Assembly: GCF_022436675.1 (NCBI RefSeq)
Contig: NZ_JAKUJZ010000002.1
Location: 62,001-126,000, forward strand
Reading direction: 5' to 3'
Length of the DNA: 64,000 bases
Origin: Rheinheimera hassiensis
Lineage (GTDB): Bacteria; Pseudomonadota; Gammaproteobacteria; Enterobacterales; Alteromonadaceae
The notes under the pieces were generated by a model that was given only the letters and a program-made list of their open reading frames with translations, was not told the DNA's origin and ran no database searches. Position numbers and translations under genes: made by a program. Positions 8,253-16,984 of this stretch are shown piece by piece; positions within the stretch are counted from its first letter, which is position 1, and each line of letters opens with the position of its first letter.

Positions 8253-10649
8253 ATGACATCAGAACACGCTGAACGTTTGCATATGCCGGTGCTGGCACTG
8301 CGCGACGTTGTCGTCTACCCCCATATGGTTATCCCACTGTTTGTTGGTCGGGCGAAATCGATTAAATGCCTTGATGCAGCCATGGAAAACGACAAACAAA
8401 TTTTCCTGGTTGCGCAAAAAGATGCCACGCTGGATGACCCGGCAGCGACTGATCTATATGAAGTAGGGACGGTTGCGACGATTTTGCAATTATTAAAACT
8501 ACCCGACGGTACCGTTAAAGTATTGGTAGAGGGCAGCCGTCGCGCCCGTCTGGCTGAATTTACAGAGACAGACAAAGCCTTTGCGGCCTATGTTGATATT
8601 ATCGAAACTGCGGAAGTAGACAGCCGTGAGCAGGAAGTGTTTCTGCGCTCTGCTATTAATCAGTTTGAAGGTTATATCAAACTGAATAAAAAGATCCCGC
8701 CAGAGGTATTAACCGCGCTGACCGGTATAGATGAACCTGCACGGCTGGCCGATACTATGGCCGCGCATATGCCGTTAAAAGTGGAAGATAAGCAAAAAGT
8801 GCTGGAAATCTTCGACGTGACCGAGCGGCTTGAATATCTGATGGCGATGATGGAGAGTGAAATTGACATTCTTCAGGTAGAGCGCCGTATTCGCAGCCGG
8901 GTGAAAAAGCAGATGGAGAAAAGCCAGCGCGAGTATTACCTGAACGAGCAAATGAAAGCTATTCAGCGCGAACTGGGTGAGCTGGAAGATGCGCCGGACG
9001 AATTTGAAACGCTGAATAAAAAAATTGAACAGGCACAAATGCCACAAGAAGTGGCAGATAAAGCCCGTAGCGAGCTACAAAAGCTGAAAATGATGTCGCC
9101 AATGTCGGCAGAAGCTACAGTGGTGCGCAGCTACATCGACTGGCTGGCCAATGTGCCGTGGAAAAAGCGCAGCAAGGTGAAGAAAAACCTTGCGGTGGCC
9201 GAGCAAATTCTTAACGCAGACCATTATGGCCTGGAAAAAGTAAAAGAGCGCATTGTTGAGTATTTAGCCGTGCAGCAACGGGTGAATAAGTTAAAAGGCC
9301 CAATCCTTTGTCTGGTTGGTCCTCCGGGTGTGGGTAAAACGTCACTGGGCCAATCGGTTGCTAAAGCGACCGGGCGCAAGTACGTGCGGATGGCGCTGGG
9401 CGGCGTGCGTGATGAAGCTGAAATTCGTGGTCACCGTCGTACTTATATTGGTTCTATGCCAGGCAAAATTATCCAGAAAATGGCTAAAGTTGGTGTGCGT
9501 AACCCACTATTTTTACTTGATGAAATCGATAAGATGGCATCAGATTTTCGTGGTGATCCGGCCGCAGCGCTGCTGGAGGTGTTAGATCCTGAGCAAAACA
9601 CGTCATTCAGTGATCACTATCTGGAAGTAGATTACGACTTATCCGATGTAATGTTTTTCGCAACGTCCAACAGCCTGAATATTCCTGCGGCGTTGCTGGA
9701 CCGGATGGAAGTGATTCGTCTGGCCGGTTATACCGAAGATGAAAAGCTGAATATCGCCAGGCAGCATCTGATCACCAAGCAAATTGGCCGCAATGGTTTA
9801 AAAACCAGCGAAATTGTGATTGAAGATAGCGCCATTATCGGCATTATCCGTTATTACACCCGCGAAGCTGGTGTACGTAGTTTAGAGCGTGAAATCTCCA
9901 AATTATGCCGCAAAGCAGTTAAGCAAATATTACTGACCAAAGACTTAAAGCAGGTGGTGATAAACCAGCAGAATCTGGAAGATTACCTTGGTGTGCAGCG
10001 TTATGACTATGGTAAAGCCGAAGATAGCAACCGTATCGGCCAGGTAACAGGTTTAGCCTGGACTGAAGTAGGCGGCGATTTACTGACCATTGAAGCGGCG
10101 TCGGTGATGGGGAAAGGCAAACTGACCTTTACCGGTTCACTGGGTGATGTGATGAAAGAGTCTATCCAGGCGGCGATGACAGTAGTTCGTAGCCGTGCAG
10201 CAGGCCTGCGTATCAATGAAGACTTTTATGAAAAACGCGATATTCACGTGCATGTACCGGAAGGTGCCACGCCAAAAGATGGCCCCAGTGCCGGTATTGG
10301 CATGGTAACGGCGTTGGTATCGAGCTTAACCGGTAATCCGGTGCGGGCTGATGTTGCCATGACCGGTGAAATTACGCTGCGTGGTGAAGTATTACCCATT
10401 GGTGGCTTAAAAGAGAAGCTGCTTGCAGCGCACCGAGGTGGTATTAAGCGGGTACTTATTCCACATGACAACGTGCGCGACTTAAAAGATATCCCAGATA
10501 ATGTGAAAGGTGATATCGAAATTTGCGCCGTAAAATGGATAGACGAAGTGCTTGAACTGGCTTTACAAGAGCCGTTGGAGCGTGTTTCAGTGGTTGAAAC
10601 GGTAAAAAATCCAGCAAAAAGCAAAAAAACGGAAAAAAATCCTGCATAG
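8253..10649 (+). CDS. lon: Lon ATP-dependent protease
   Basis: Homohexameric AAA+ serine protease degrading misfolded and specific regulatory proteins. The N-terminal substrate domain starts with [22 protein letters not shown] in conserved form. Walker A is GPPGVGKT near residue 355. The protease domain has catalytic Ser679 in DGPSAGIGM and Lys722 in GGLKEKLL. Length 798 aa is standard, and a lysine-rich tail ends the protein. A GAGAGAGAA ribosome site precedes the ATG. Transcribed from its own sigma32-like promoter. Confidence 0.98.
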   Translation: MTSEHAERLHMPVLALRDVVVYPHMVIPLFVGRAKSIKCLDAAMENDKQIFLVAQKDATLDDPAATDLYEVGTVATILQLLKLPDGTVKVLVEGSRRARLAEFTETDKAFAAYVDIIETAEVDSREQEVFLRSAINQFEGYIKLNKKIPPEVLTALTGIDEPARLADTMAAHMPLKVEDKQKVLEIFDVTERLEYLMAMMESEIDILQVERRIRSRVKKQMEKSQREYYLNEQMKAIQRELGELEDAPDEFETLNKKIEQAQMPQEVADKARSELQKLKMMSPMSAEATVVRSYIDWLANVPWKKRSKVKKNLAVAEQILNADHYGLEKVKERIVEYLAVQQRVNKLKGPILCLVGPPGVGKTSLGQSVAKATGRKYVRMALGGVRDEAEIRGHRRTYIGSMPGKIIQKMAKVGVRNPLFLLDEIDKMASDFRGDPAAALLEVLDPEQNTSFSDHYLEVDYDLSDVMFFATSNSLNIPAALLDRMEVIRLAGYTEDEKLNIARQHLITKQIGRNGLKTSEIVIEDSAIIGIIRYYTREAGVRSLEREISKLCRKAVKQILLTKDLKQVVINQQNLEDYLGVQRYDYGKAEDSNRIGQVTGLAWTEVGGDLLTIEAASVMGKGKLTFTGSLGDVMKESIQAAMTVVRSRAAGLRINEDFYEKRDIHVHVPEGATPKDGPSAGIGMVTALVSSLTGNPVRADVAMTGEITLRGEVLPIGGLKEKLLAAHRGGIKRVLIPHDNVRDLKDIPDNVKGDIEICAVKWIDEVLELALQEPLERVSVVETVKNPAKSKKTEKNPA

Positions 10650-10698
10650 GGGCTTTTCATTCCTGTTGGCTGTGCTAAGTTATGGAAAGTTTCGACCA

Positions 10699-10719
10699 AG
10701 CCCTTGTTATACAAGGGCT
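10699..10719 (+). repeat. Stem-loop downstream of lon
   Basis: AGCCCTTG (10699-10706) and CAAGGGCT (10712-10719) pair around TTATA. There is no T run after it, so it is not a standard intrinsic terminator. It may stabilise the lon mRNA end. Confidence 0.5.
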
Positions 10720-10759
10720 GCAGTCAAAGCCAGAACTATTAGTTTTGCTGCTTTTTTGC

Positions 10760-10788
10760 TTGCAAGCGTGAAAAATGCTTGTTATAAC
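10760..10788 (+). promoter_or_regulatory. Candidate sigma70 promoter of hupB
   Basis: TTGCAA at 10760-10765, a 17-nt spacer and TATAAC at 10783-10788 (5 of 6 match), about 70 nt before the hupB start. Confidence 0.6.
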
Positions 10789-10858
10789 GATGAAGCTCAC
10801 TTACAGAACTAATGAAGTGTAGTTGTTGAAAATAATAACAATTGAAGGGGATGATATT

Positions 10859-11131
10859 GTGAACAAGTCTCAACTTATCGACAAAATTGCTGCTGGTGCA
10901 GACATTTCTAAAGCAGCAGCAGGTCGTGCTTTAGATTCGTTCATTGATGCTGTTACCGAAGCTCTTAAAGAAGGCGACTCTGTAGCATTAGTTGGTTTTG
11001 GTACTTACAGCGTACGCGAGCGTGCAGCCCGTACTGGCCGTAACCCACAAACTGGTGCAACTATTCAAATCGCGTCTGCGAAAATTCCTTCTTTCAAGCC
11101 TGGTAAAGCGTTAAAAGACGCCTGTAACTAA
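10859..11131 (+). CDS. hupB: DNA-binding protein HU-beta
   Basis: Small basic nucleoid protein that bends and compacts DNA as a dimer. The start is the GTG at 10859, 8 nt after a GAAGGGG ribosome site; it gives a 90-residue protein ([20 protein letters not shown]), the exact HU length. An upstream in-frame ATG at 10823 would add 12 residues with no ribosome site and is rejected. The DNA-binding arm [20 protein letters not shown] is complete. Location between lon and ppiD is conserved in this bacterial group. Confidence 0.96.
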   Translation: MNKSQLIDKIAAGADISKAAAGRALDSFIDAVTEALKEGDSVALVGFGTYSVRERAARTGRNPQTGATIQIASAKIPSFKPGKALKDACN

Positions 11132-11161
11132 GCTTTAGTTTGGTACAAACACAGTGCCAGT

Positions 11162-11249
11162 TTTGGGAGTACATTGTAGTTAAGCTTGGCCGGTTAGGTT
11201 CTGATTAACTACAAAAGGCTGCTTAATACGCTAACCACAGTCTCCCAAA
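11162..11249 (+). ncRNA. Nested inverted-repeat structure downstream of hupB (possible 3'UTR RNA)
   Basis: The outer arms TTTGGGAG (11162-11169) and CTCCCAAA (11242-11249) are exact complements. Inside them TGTAGTTAA (11175-11183) and TTAACTACA (11205-11213) are a second exact pair. A strong terminator follows at 11259. No open frame of note is present. This could be a structured mRNA tail or a small RNA; which of these is not decidable from sequence alone. Confidence 0.4.
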
Positions 11250-11258
11250 GGCTTCTCT

Positions 11259-11291
11259 AAAAAAAGCGCATCTGTTAAGATGCGTTTTTTT
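11259..11291 (+). terminator. Intrinsic terminator after hupB
   Basis: GCGCATCT and AGATGCGT pair around GTTA, preceded by an A run and followed by nine T residues. Confidence 0.92.
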
Positions 11292-11359
11292 TTACGGCAA
11301 CCAAGATGCGTTTTTGTTGCCTCCCAGCCGTTAAAGATGAATAAAGAGATCGTGCTAAG

Positions 11360-13267
11360 ATGTTAGAGAGAATCAGAGAAGGCTCGCAGGGAATCATTGC
11401 CAAGTCTATTTTAGGCTTAGTGATCCTGACGTTCGCATTAGCAGGTGTTGGTAGTTATTTAAGTACGCCTGCCGAAGTTAATGTGGCAGAGGTTAACGGT
11501 GAAAAAATTAGCCGTGAAGACTTTGACCAGGCATTTCAGAATGAGCGGTCACGACTGCAACAGCAGTTTGGCGAAATGTACGCGACCCTTGCAGCCGATA
11601 GCGCTTATATGAATAATTTTCGCAGTGAAGTGCTGGAACGTCTTATCGACGAAACCCTGCAAAAGCAATTCGCTGCAGAGCTAGGCTTGCGTGTCAGTGA
11701 TGATCAGGTGCGTGAAGCTATCCGCGGCATGACAGAATTTCAGGTAGATGGTCAGTTTAATAATGACCGTTACCAGGCGCTACTGCGCCAGGCCGGTTAT
11801 CAGCCGGATCAGTTCCGCGAGCTGATGCGCGAGCAAATGTCGCGTAATCAACTATTAGTAGGCTTATTAAGCAGTGAGTTTGCTACAGTCAAAGATATGC
11901 AGTTGCTGGCTAAGTTACAGCAACAAAGCCGCGATATTGAGTTTGTGCGTATCGCTGCGGCTGACTTTGCCGACAAAGTTGAGCTGACTGAGCAAATGCT
12001 GCAAGACTATTACACAACTAATATGCAGCAATTTGAGACTGAACAAAAAGTTGCCATTGAGTATGTGGAATTATCAGCCGCGGCGCTGGCGTCAGATACC
12101 GATGTTACTGAGCAGCAACTGGTTGAATACTACGAAGCTAACAAAGCCCGTTATACCCGCGATGAACGTCGGCAGGTTGCGCATATCATGCTTGAAGCCG
12201 AAGAGGATGACGCTGAAGTCGCTGCAAAAGCTGAAGCTATTTTACAGCAGTTAAAAGCCGGTGCTGATTTTGCCGAACTGGCTAAAACAGAATCTGCTGA
12301 CACCTTCTCTGCGGAAAACGGTGGTGTGCTGGACTGGCTGGCTGCCGGTGATGTTGACCCTGAATTTGAACGTGTTGCTTTTGGCATGACGGAAACAGGT
12401 GAACTGAGCTCTGTGGTTAGAAGTGCTTATGGTTATCACATCATTAAGTTAGTTGCTTTGGAACCGGCGCAGGTTCAGGAATTGGCAGAAGTATCGGCAG
12501 ATATTGCTGAACGTATCAAGCAAGATGCAGCTACTGCAAAATTTTATGAATTGCAGCAACGCTTAGCCGAAGTGAGTTTTGAAGTGCCGGATACGCTGGA
12601 AGATGCAGCTTCGGCAGTGGACATGAAGGTTATATCAACGCCTTTATTTAGCCGTAATGAAGCGACAGAGCCTTTGTCCGCTCCCGCGGTAATGAGTAAA
12701 ATTTTCGATAGCGGCTTTATTGAAGAGCGCTTAAACAGCGAGATTATTGAGCTGGATAACCAACGTGCCATTGTTGTGCGTGTTACTGATTACCAGCCAA
12801 AACGTACACTGTCGCTGGAGGAGGTTAAAGCTGAAGTTGAAGCGTCTGTTCGCGCAGAGCAAAGCTCGTTGTTAGCCAAAGCAAAAGGCGAAGAGATACT
12901 GGCAGCGGCAGCACAAAGCAGTTTAAAGGCTCAGGCTGAGCAAGCATCGCTGACGCTGGAACAAGCTACAGATACACCACGTTTTGGTGGAACTCTGGAC
13001 GCGCAAATTCGAGCTAAAGCTTTTGCTATGCCTCGCCCGGCAGATAAACCGACTATTGAGCTGGCCACACTGGCAAATGGTGATACTGCACTGGTATCGG
13101 TGCTGGCAGTGAAAGATGCCGAAGTGACAATGGTGCCTGAACCTGCTCAGCTGGATCGTCTGGCAGAGCAGCAGGCCGAACAGTATTACCGTGCGGTAAT
13201 TGCAGCGTTAAAAGCCAAAGCGGAAATAAGCCGTAACCTGCGCGAAGCGGTAACGGATACTGAATAA
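11360..13267 (+). CDS. ppiD: PpiD, membrane-anchored periplasmic chaperone / parvulin-type peptidyl-prolyl isomerase
   Basis: Assists early periplasmic folding of proteins leaving the Sec translocon. One N-terminal membrane anchor (about residues 14-34, SILGLVILTFALAGVG) is followed by a large SurA-like periplasmic part. A central parvulin domain spans about 265-365 (RRQVAHIMLEAEED through GYHIIKLVALEP). The C-terminal half is helical and alanine-rich. Length 635 aa is normal for PpiD. A TGCTAAG leader precedes the ATG. The lon-hupB-ppiD order is conserved in gammaproteobacteria. Confidence 0.95.
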   Translation: MLERIREGSQGIIAKSILGLVILTFALAGVGSYLSTPAEVNVAEVNGEKISREDFDQAFQNERSRLQQQFGEMYATLAADSAYMNNFRSEVLERLIDETLQKQFAAELGLRVSDDQVREAIRGMTEFQVDGQFNNDRYQALLRQAGYQPDQFRELMREQMSRNQLLVGLLSSEFATVKDMQLLAKLQQQSRDIEFVRIAAADFADKVELTEQMLQDYYTTNMQQFETEQKVAIEYVELSAAALASDTDVTEQQLVEYYEANKARYTRDERRQVAHIMLEAEEDDAEVAAKAEAILQQLKAGADFAELAKTESADTFSAENGGVLDWLAAGDVDPEFERVAFGMTETGELSSVVRSAYGYHIIKLVALEPAQVQELAEVSADIAERIKQDAATAKFYELQQRLAEVSFEVPDTLEDAASAVDMKVISTPLFSRNEATEPLSAPAVMSKIFDSGFIEERLNSEIIELDNQRAIVVRVTDYQPKRTLSLEEVKAEVEASVRAEQSSLLAKAKGEEILAAAAQSSLKAQAEQASLTLEQATDTPRFGGTLDAQIRAKAFAMPRPADKPTIELATLANGDTALVSVLAVKDAEVTMVPEPAQLDRLAEQQAEQYYRAVIAALKAKAEISRNLREAVTDTE

Positions 13268-13282
13268 CAAAGATACATTGAT

Positions 13283-13312
13283 AAAAAAACCGTGGCTTGC
13301 CACGGTTTTTTT
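13283..13312. terminator. Bidirectional terminator between ppiD and sapF
   Basis: CCGTGG/CCACGG stem with a CTTG loop, flanked by A7 on the left and T7 on the right. It works for the converging ppiD (plus) and sap operon (minus). Confidence 0.92.
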
Positions 13313-14078
13313 ATGTAATAGCGCTATTAATTAGTTTGCGGCTGTAGTCATGCTCAGCGTGAGCAAATACATGCGCAGTGTTACCGTAATCGAGCGCTTT
13401 ACCCTGATGCAACACCAGTAAATCGTCAGCAATATGGCGTACCAGCCGCAAATGGTTGGTGATCAGTAAGTAAGCCAGACCGGATTTTTGCTGTAACTCC
13501 AGCAACAGGTTAACAATTTGCGCCCGCAGTGATGGGTCCAGTGCGGTAAGGGCTTCATCTAAAATAAGTAGTTTAGGGTCAAGGATCAGGGCTCTTGCCA
13601 ATGCTACCCGTTGCAACTGGCCGCCGGAAAACATGTGTGGGTAATATTCGCTGTGTTCATCCAGCAAACCGAGCTGTTTTAATGTCTGGCGTATTTTTAA
13701 CTTGCGCTGTTGCGGGTCCAGCACTGTGCTGAAGCGCAAGACGTCGTCCAGCATCTGGCCTATTTTCTGGTGCGGGTTTAATGATTTAGCCGCATCCTGA
13801 AAAATAAACCGGATAACATGATTGTACTGCCGGTAGTGGCTTATTTTAACGTGCTGGCCTGCCAACAGGATATCGCCGCTGTCTGGTTTTTCAATTCCTA
13901 CCAGCAGTTTTGCCAATGTGCTTTTGCCTGAGCCGGTTTCACCGACAATAGCCAGAGTTTTACCTTCTGACAGTGTAAAGCTGATGTTTTCCAGAGCGAT
14001 AACGCTGCGCTGACTGAACCAGCCAGTCTGTTTGCGATAGGTTTTACACAGATCTTTGACTTCAAGCAGCGTGTTCAT
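13311..14078 (-). CDS. sapF: Sap-type peptide ABC transporter, ATP-binding protein SapF
   Basis: One of two cytoplasmic ATPases powering the SapBC permease. Walker A is GETGSGKST, the ABC signature SGGQLQRVALARAL and Walker B LLILDEALTALD. It belongs to the Opp/Dpp importer subfamily; 255 aa is the usual SapF size. The start overlaps the sapD stop by 4 nt, and it is the last gene of the pspF-sapABCDF run, ending in a bidirectional terminator. In enterobacteria Sap confers resistance to antimicrobial peptides; the substrate here is not known. Confidence 0.92.
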   Translation of the reverse strand: MNTLLEVKDLCKTYRKQTGWFSQRSVIALENISFTLSEGKTLAIVGETGSGKSTLAKLLVGIEKPDSGDILLAGQHVKISHYRQYNHVIRFIFQDAAKSLNPHQKIGQMLDDVLRFSTVLDPQQRKLKIRQTLKQLGLLDEHSEYYPHMFSGGQLQRVALARALILDPKLLILDEALTALDPSLRAQIVNLLLELQQKSGLAYLLITNHLRLVRHIADDLLVLHQGKALDYGNTAHVFAHAEHDYSRKLINSAIT

Positions 14079-15070
14079 ACGTCTTTTTTACCGGTTAAAG
14101 GAAAATGGCAACTGTAGTAATGATTTTGCAAACGCTCCAGTGTTGGCGTTTTTACACATTCTTTGCGTGCATTGGGGCAGCGCGGGCCAAGACGGCAGCC
14201 TATGGGTAAATGTTGCAGCACCGGAATACTGCCCGGTAGCGCATACAAGGGGGTTTTAGGCTGCAGATTAGGCTGAAATTCCGGCACGCTTTTAATCAGG
14301 GCATGGGTATAGGGATGATACGGATGTTTGATAATACTGGCAGTTTCGCCGGCTTCAACCAACTGGCCACAGTACAGTACACTCAGGCTTTGGGTGTAAC
14401 GGGCTATACTTTCCAGCTCATGGCTTATAAGCAATACTGAGGTGCCTTTTAGCTGGTTAAAACTTGCCAGCAGACGAAATAATTGCGCCTGGGTGGTACT
14501 TTCCAGTGCCGTGGTCGGTTCGTCAGCAATCAGTAGTTTCGGGGCTTTGGCAATCGCCATAGCGATCATAATTTTCTGGCAAACGCCTTCAGACAGCTGG
14601 TAAGGATAGCTTTGCAATACTGCTTGGTGGTCACGTACGCCTACTTTGTGCAGTAAACCGATAACTTTGCGCCGGCGCATATATGCGCGTTTCCACCAGG
14701 GGCCTTCCAGCAGATGATCGGGAATAGCCTCTTCGAGTTGCTCCAGTATTGCGGCGGTAGGGTCAAGACTACGGCTGGGCTCCTGGTATATCATGGCAAT
14801 ATCACGGCCGATCACTTTACGCTGCTGGTCGTAGGGTAAACGTAGTAAATCCTGGCCACACCAGTTAAAGCGGTCGGCATTGACCAGCCAGCGCTTGTTT
14901 AGCACGCCAACAATCGCTTTGGCGATTAAGCTTTTACCTGAACCAGATTCACCCACCAGACCACGGGTTTCGCCCTCGCGCAAGCTAAGATTAACTCTGT
15001 CGACTGCACGAATTAACCCGTCCGGGGTTTTCAGCTCTATGGTCAGGTTTTTTATATCAAGTAACAGCAT
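14075..15070 (-). CDS. sapD: Sap-type peptide ABC transporter, ATP-binding protein SapD
   Basis: Second ATPase of the importer. Walker A is GESGSGKSL, the signature-loop region reads LSEGVCQKIMIAMAIA and Walker B LLIADEPTTALE. The signature LSEGVCQKI departs from the usual LSGGxxQR, as is known for SapD. The C-terminal oligopeptide/dipeptide extension contains the cysteine-rich CRLGPRCPNARKEC followed by HYYSCHFP, a probable iron-sulfur or metal site found in Opp-type ATPases. Length 331 aa. It overlaps sapC by 1 nt and sapF by 4 nt. Confidence 0.92.
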   Translation of the reverse strand: MLLLDIKNLTIELKTPDGLIRAVDRVNLSLREGETRGLVGESGSGKSLIAKAIVGVLNKRWLVNADRFNWCGQDLLRLPYDQQRKVIGRDIAMIYQEPSRSLDPTAAILEQLEEAIPDHLLEGPWWKRAYMRRRKVIGLLHKVGVRDHQAVLQSYPYQLSEGVCQKIMIAMAIAKAPKLLIADEPTTALESTTQAQLFRLLASFNQLKGTSVLLISHELESIARYTQSLSVLYCGQLVEAGETASIIKHPYHPYTHALIKSVPEFQPNLQPKTPLYALPGSIPVLQHLPIGCRLGPRCPNARKECVKTPTLERLQNHYYSCHFPLTGKKDV

Positions 15071-15966
15071 TAGTTTTCCCGCCGCTTTTTCATGGCGTTA
15101 CGAAGGCCATCGCCCACCAGATTGACCGACAGTACTGCAGTAAAGATCAGTAGCCCCGGTAGTGCTACGCCGGCAGGCGCAACATAGATAAGATCCAGCG
15201 AGTCGGCAATAATAGCGCCCCATTCTGCAGTAGGAGCCTGAGCACCAAGCCCGAGAAAGCCCAGCGCAGCGATGTCCAGAATAGCAGTTGATAGTGCCAT
15301 CGTTGCGGTTACGGTAAGCCGCTCCCAGATATTGGGTAAAATAAGCCGGGTAAGCACCTGCCAGTTGCTGGCGCCGTCTAAACGGTATGCGGTGACATAA
15401 TCCTGATTCAGCTGCTCAGCTATAGCATTACGGATGCTATGGACAAATTGTGGCAATAAAGCCAGCATAATGGCCCACAGCGTATTTATCAGGCCAGGAC
15501 CAAGTATGGCTACGATAATGATCGCCAACAGCAGAGAGGGGATAGTCAGCGCCAAATCGAGCACATGGTTTAATGCACTGGATTTTACGCCCTTGCTCAT
15601 ACCTGCCAGTACACCGAGCAACAAGCCTATCAATAAAGCGCCTACTACTGTGATAAGGGCAATACCAAAGGTATAACGGGCTCCTACCAGCATACGTGAG
15701 AACATATCGCGGCCAAGATCATCGGTACCAAAGGGATATTGTACCAATCCCTGCTCGGACCAGGACGGCGCAATTAGCAATAGGGCATCGTTTTGCAGGT
15801 AGGGATCATGTGGTGTCAGTAATGGCGAGAGCAGCGCCAGCAGAAAAAACAGAATAAACAAAACCAGCCCGGACATGGCACTGTGCTGGCGGGCAAATTC
15901 ACGCCATAGCAGTAATAGTGGTGAACGGGCTTGTTGCTCATCTGGCAATAAACGAAAGCGGGCCAT
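15070..15966 (-). CDS. sapC: Sap-type peptide ABC transporter permease SapC
   Basis: Inner-membrane permease of the binding-protein-dependent type, forming the channel with SapB. It has an N-terminal helix after the cytoplasmic start (LVLFILFFLLALLSPLLTP), the extracytoplasmic stretch FGTDDLGRDMFSRMLVGARY typical of the DppC/OppC family, five further helices and the EAA-like cytoplasmic loop YRLDGASNWQVLTRLILPN. 298 aa is a normal length. One base separates it from the sapB stop, and it overlaps sapD by one base. Confidence 0.92.
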   Translation of the reverse strand: MARFRLLPDEQQARSPLLLLWREFARQHSAMSGLVLFILFFLLALLSPLLTPHDPYLQNDALLLIAPSWSEQGLVQYPFGTDDLGRDMFSRMLVGARYTFGIALITVVGALLIGLLLGVLAGMSKGVKSSALNHVLDLALTIPSLLLAIIIVAILGPGLINTLWAIMLALLPQFVHSIRNAIAEQLNQDYVTAYRLDGASNWQVLTRLILPNIWERLTVTATMALSTAILDIAALGFLGLGAQAPTAEWGAIIADSLDLIYVAPAGVALPGLLIFTAVLSVNLVGDGLRNAMKKRREN

Positions 15967-15967
15967 C

Positions 15968-16984
15968 TCAACGCTTCCTTGCTAAAGGGTTAAACAGCGT
16001 ATGCAGAATTTCCGTCAACATATTTACACTGATAACCAGGGTTGAGATAACCAGCAAACCCGCCTGTATAGCCGGGTAATTGCGCTGATAAATGCTGTCT
16101 ATCAGCCAGCGGCCAATACCGGGCCAGGAAAAAATAACTTCAGTAATCATCGCCAGCGTTATAAGGGTACTAAATTGCAGACCTATCTGGCGGATAACCG
16201 GCAATAGGGCGTTACGCAAAGCATGCCGGTACAATACTTGCGCCCGGTTAAGCCCTTTGGCGCGTGCGGTTTTTATATAACTTTGTTCCCAGACATCCAG
16301 CATAGAATCCCGGGTAAAACGGATCATCACGGTGGTGGGGAAGGTTGCCAGCACTATCGTTGGCAGCAATGTGTGGCGCAGTGCATTAAGCAGAGCTTCT
16401 GTCTGATGCTGGCTGTTGGCCAGCAGAATATCAGCCAGCATAAAACCGGTAACATGCGGGATTTCATATAAGACGCTAATGCGACCAGCCGTCGGCAACC
16501 AGCCAAGGCCGATTGAGAACAGCATAATCAGTAGCAGTGCCCACCAGAATATCGGTATTGAATAACCTGCTATCGCCAGTGCTGAAATAATACGGCTGAC
16601 AATACCCTCTGGTTTTATCGCGGCAATAATACCCAGTGGAATGCCGACAAAAAATGATACCAGCAGAGCGTAAGCTGCAAGTTCCAATGTCGCTGGAAGC
16701 AGTATTTTAATTTCTTGTAGCAGCGGTTGTTTACTGGCAAAAGACAGGCCCCAATCGCCACTAAAAATACGCTGCAGGTAGGCTATATACTGTTGTATAT
16801 AGCCGCTATCTAAGCGGTACTCTGCCGTTAATTGTGTTGCCATTTCAGCAGAAATATCTGTCATGCCGGTAAAGTTTTGCAGCGTATTGCCCGGAAACAG
16901 ATACCCCAGGCTAAATGCCAGTATACTCAGAGCAATAAAAACAAAAGCCAGTAAGAACAGACGGCGCAGTAAATACAGGATCAT
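15968..16984 (-). CDS. sapB: Sap-type peptide ABC transporter permease SapB
   Basis: Partner inner-membrane permease (DppB/OppB family), 338 aa. The first membrane helix is LFLLAFVFIALSILAFSLGYLFPG, followed by a periplasmic loop and five helices. The EAA loop is TARAKGLNRAQVLYRHALRN, and the C-terminal region has VIFSWPGIGRWLIDSIYQRNYP, all typical. It overlaps the sapA stop by 4 nt. Confidence 0.92.
   Translation of the reverse strand: MILYLLRRLFLLAFVFIALSILAFSLGYLFPGNTLQNFTGMTDISAEMATQLTAEYRLDSGYIQQYIAYLQRIFSGDWGLSFASKQPLLQEIKILLPATLELAAYALLVSFFVGIPLGIIAAIKPEGIVSRIISALAIAGYSIPIFWWALLLIMLFSIGLGWLPTAGRISVLYEIPHVTGFMLADILLANSQHQTEALLNALRHTLLPTIVLATFPTTVMIRFTRDSMLDVWEQSYIKTARAKGLNRAQVLYRHALRNALLPVIRQIGLQFSTLITLAMITEVIFSWPGIGRWLIDSIYQRNYPAIQAGLLVISTLVISVNMLTEILHTLFNPLARKR

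Noticed and set aside
8775-9047. Open frame opposite lon
   Set aside because: It lies entirely inside lon on the other strand; lon is complete and conserved, so this is a shadow frame. Similar frames inside tig, clpX, ppiD, dxs and others were dropped for the same reason.
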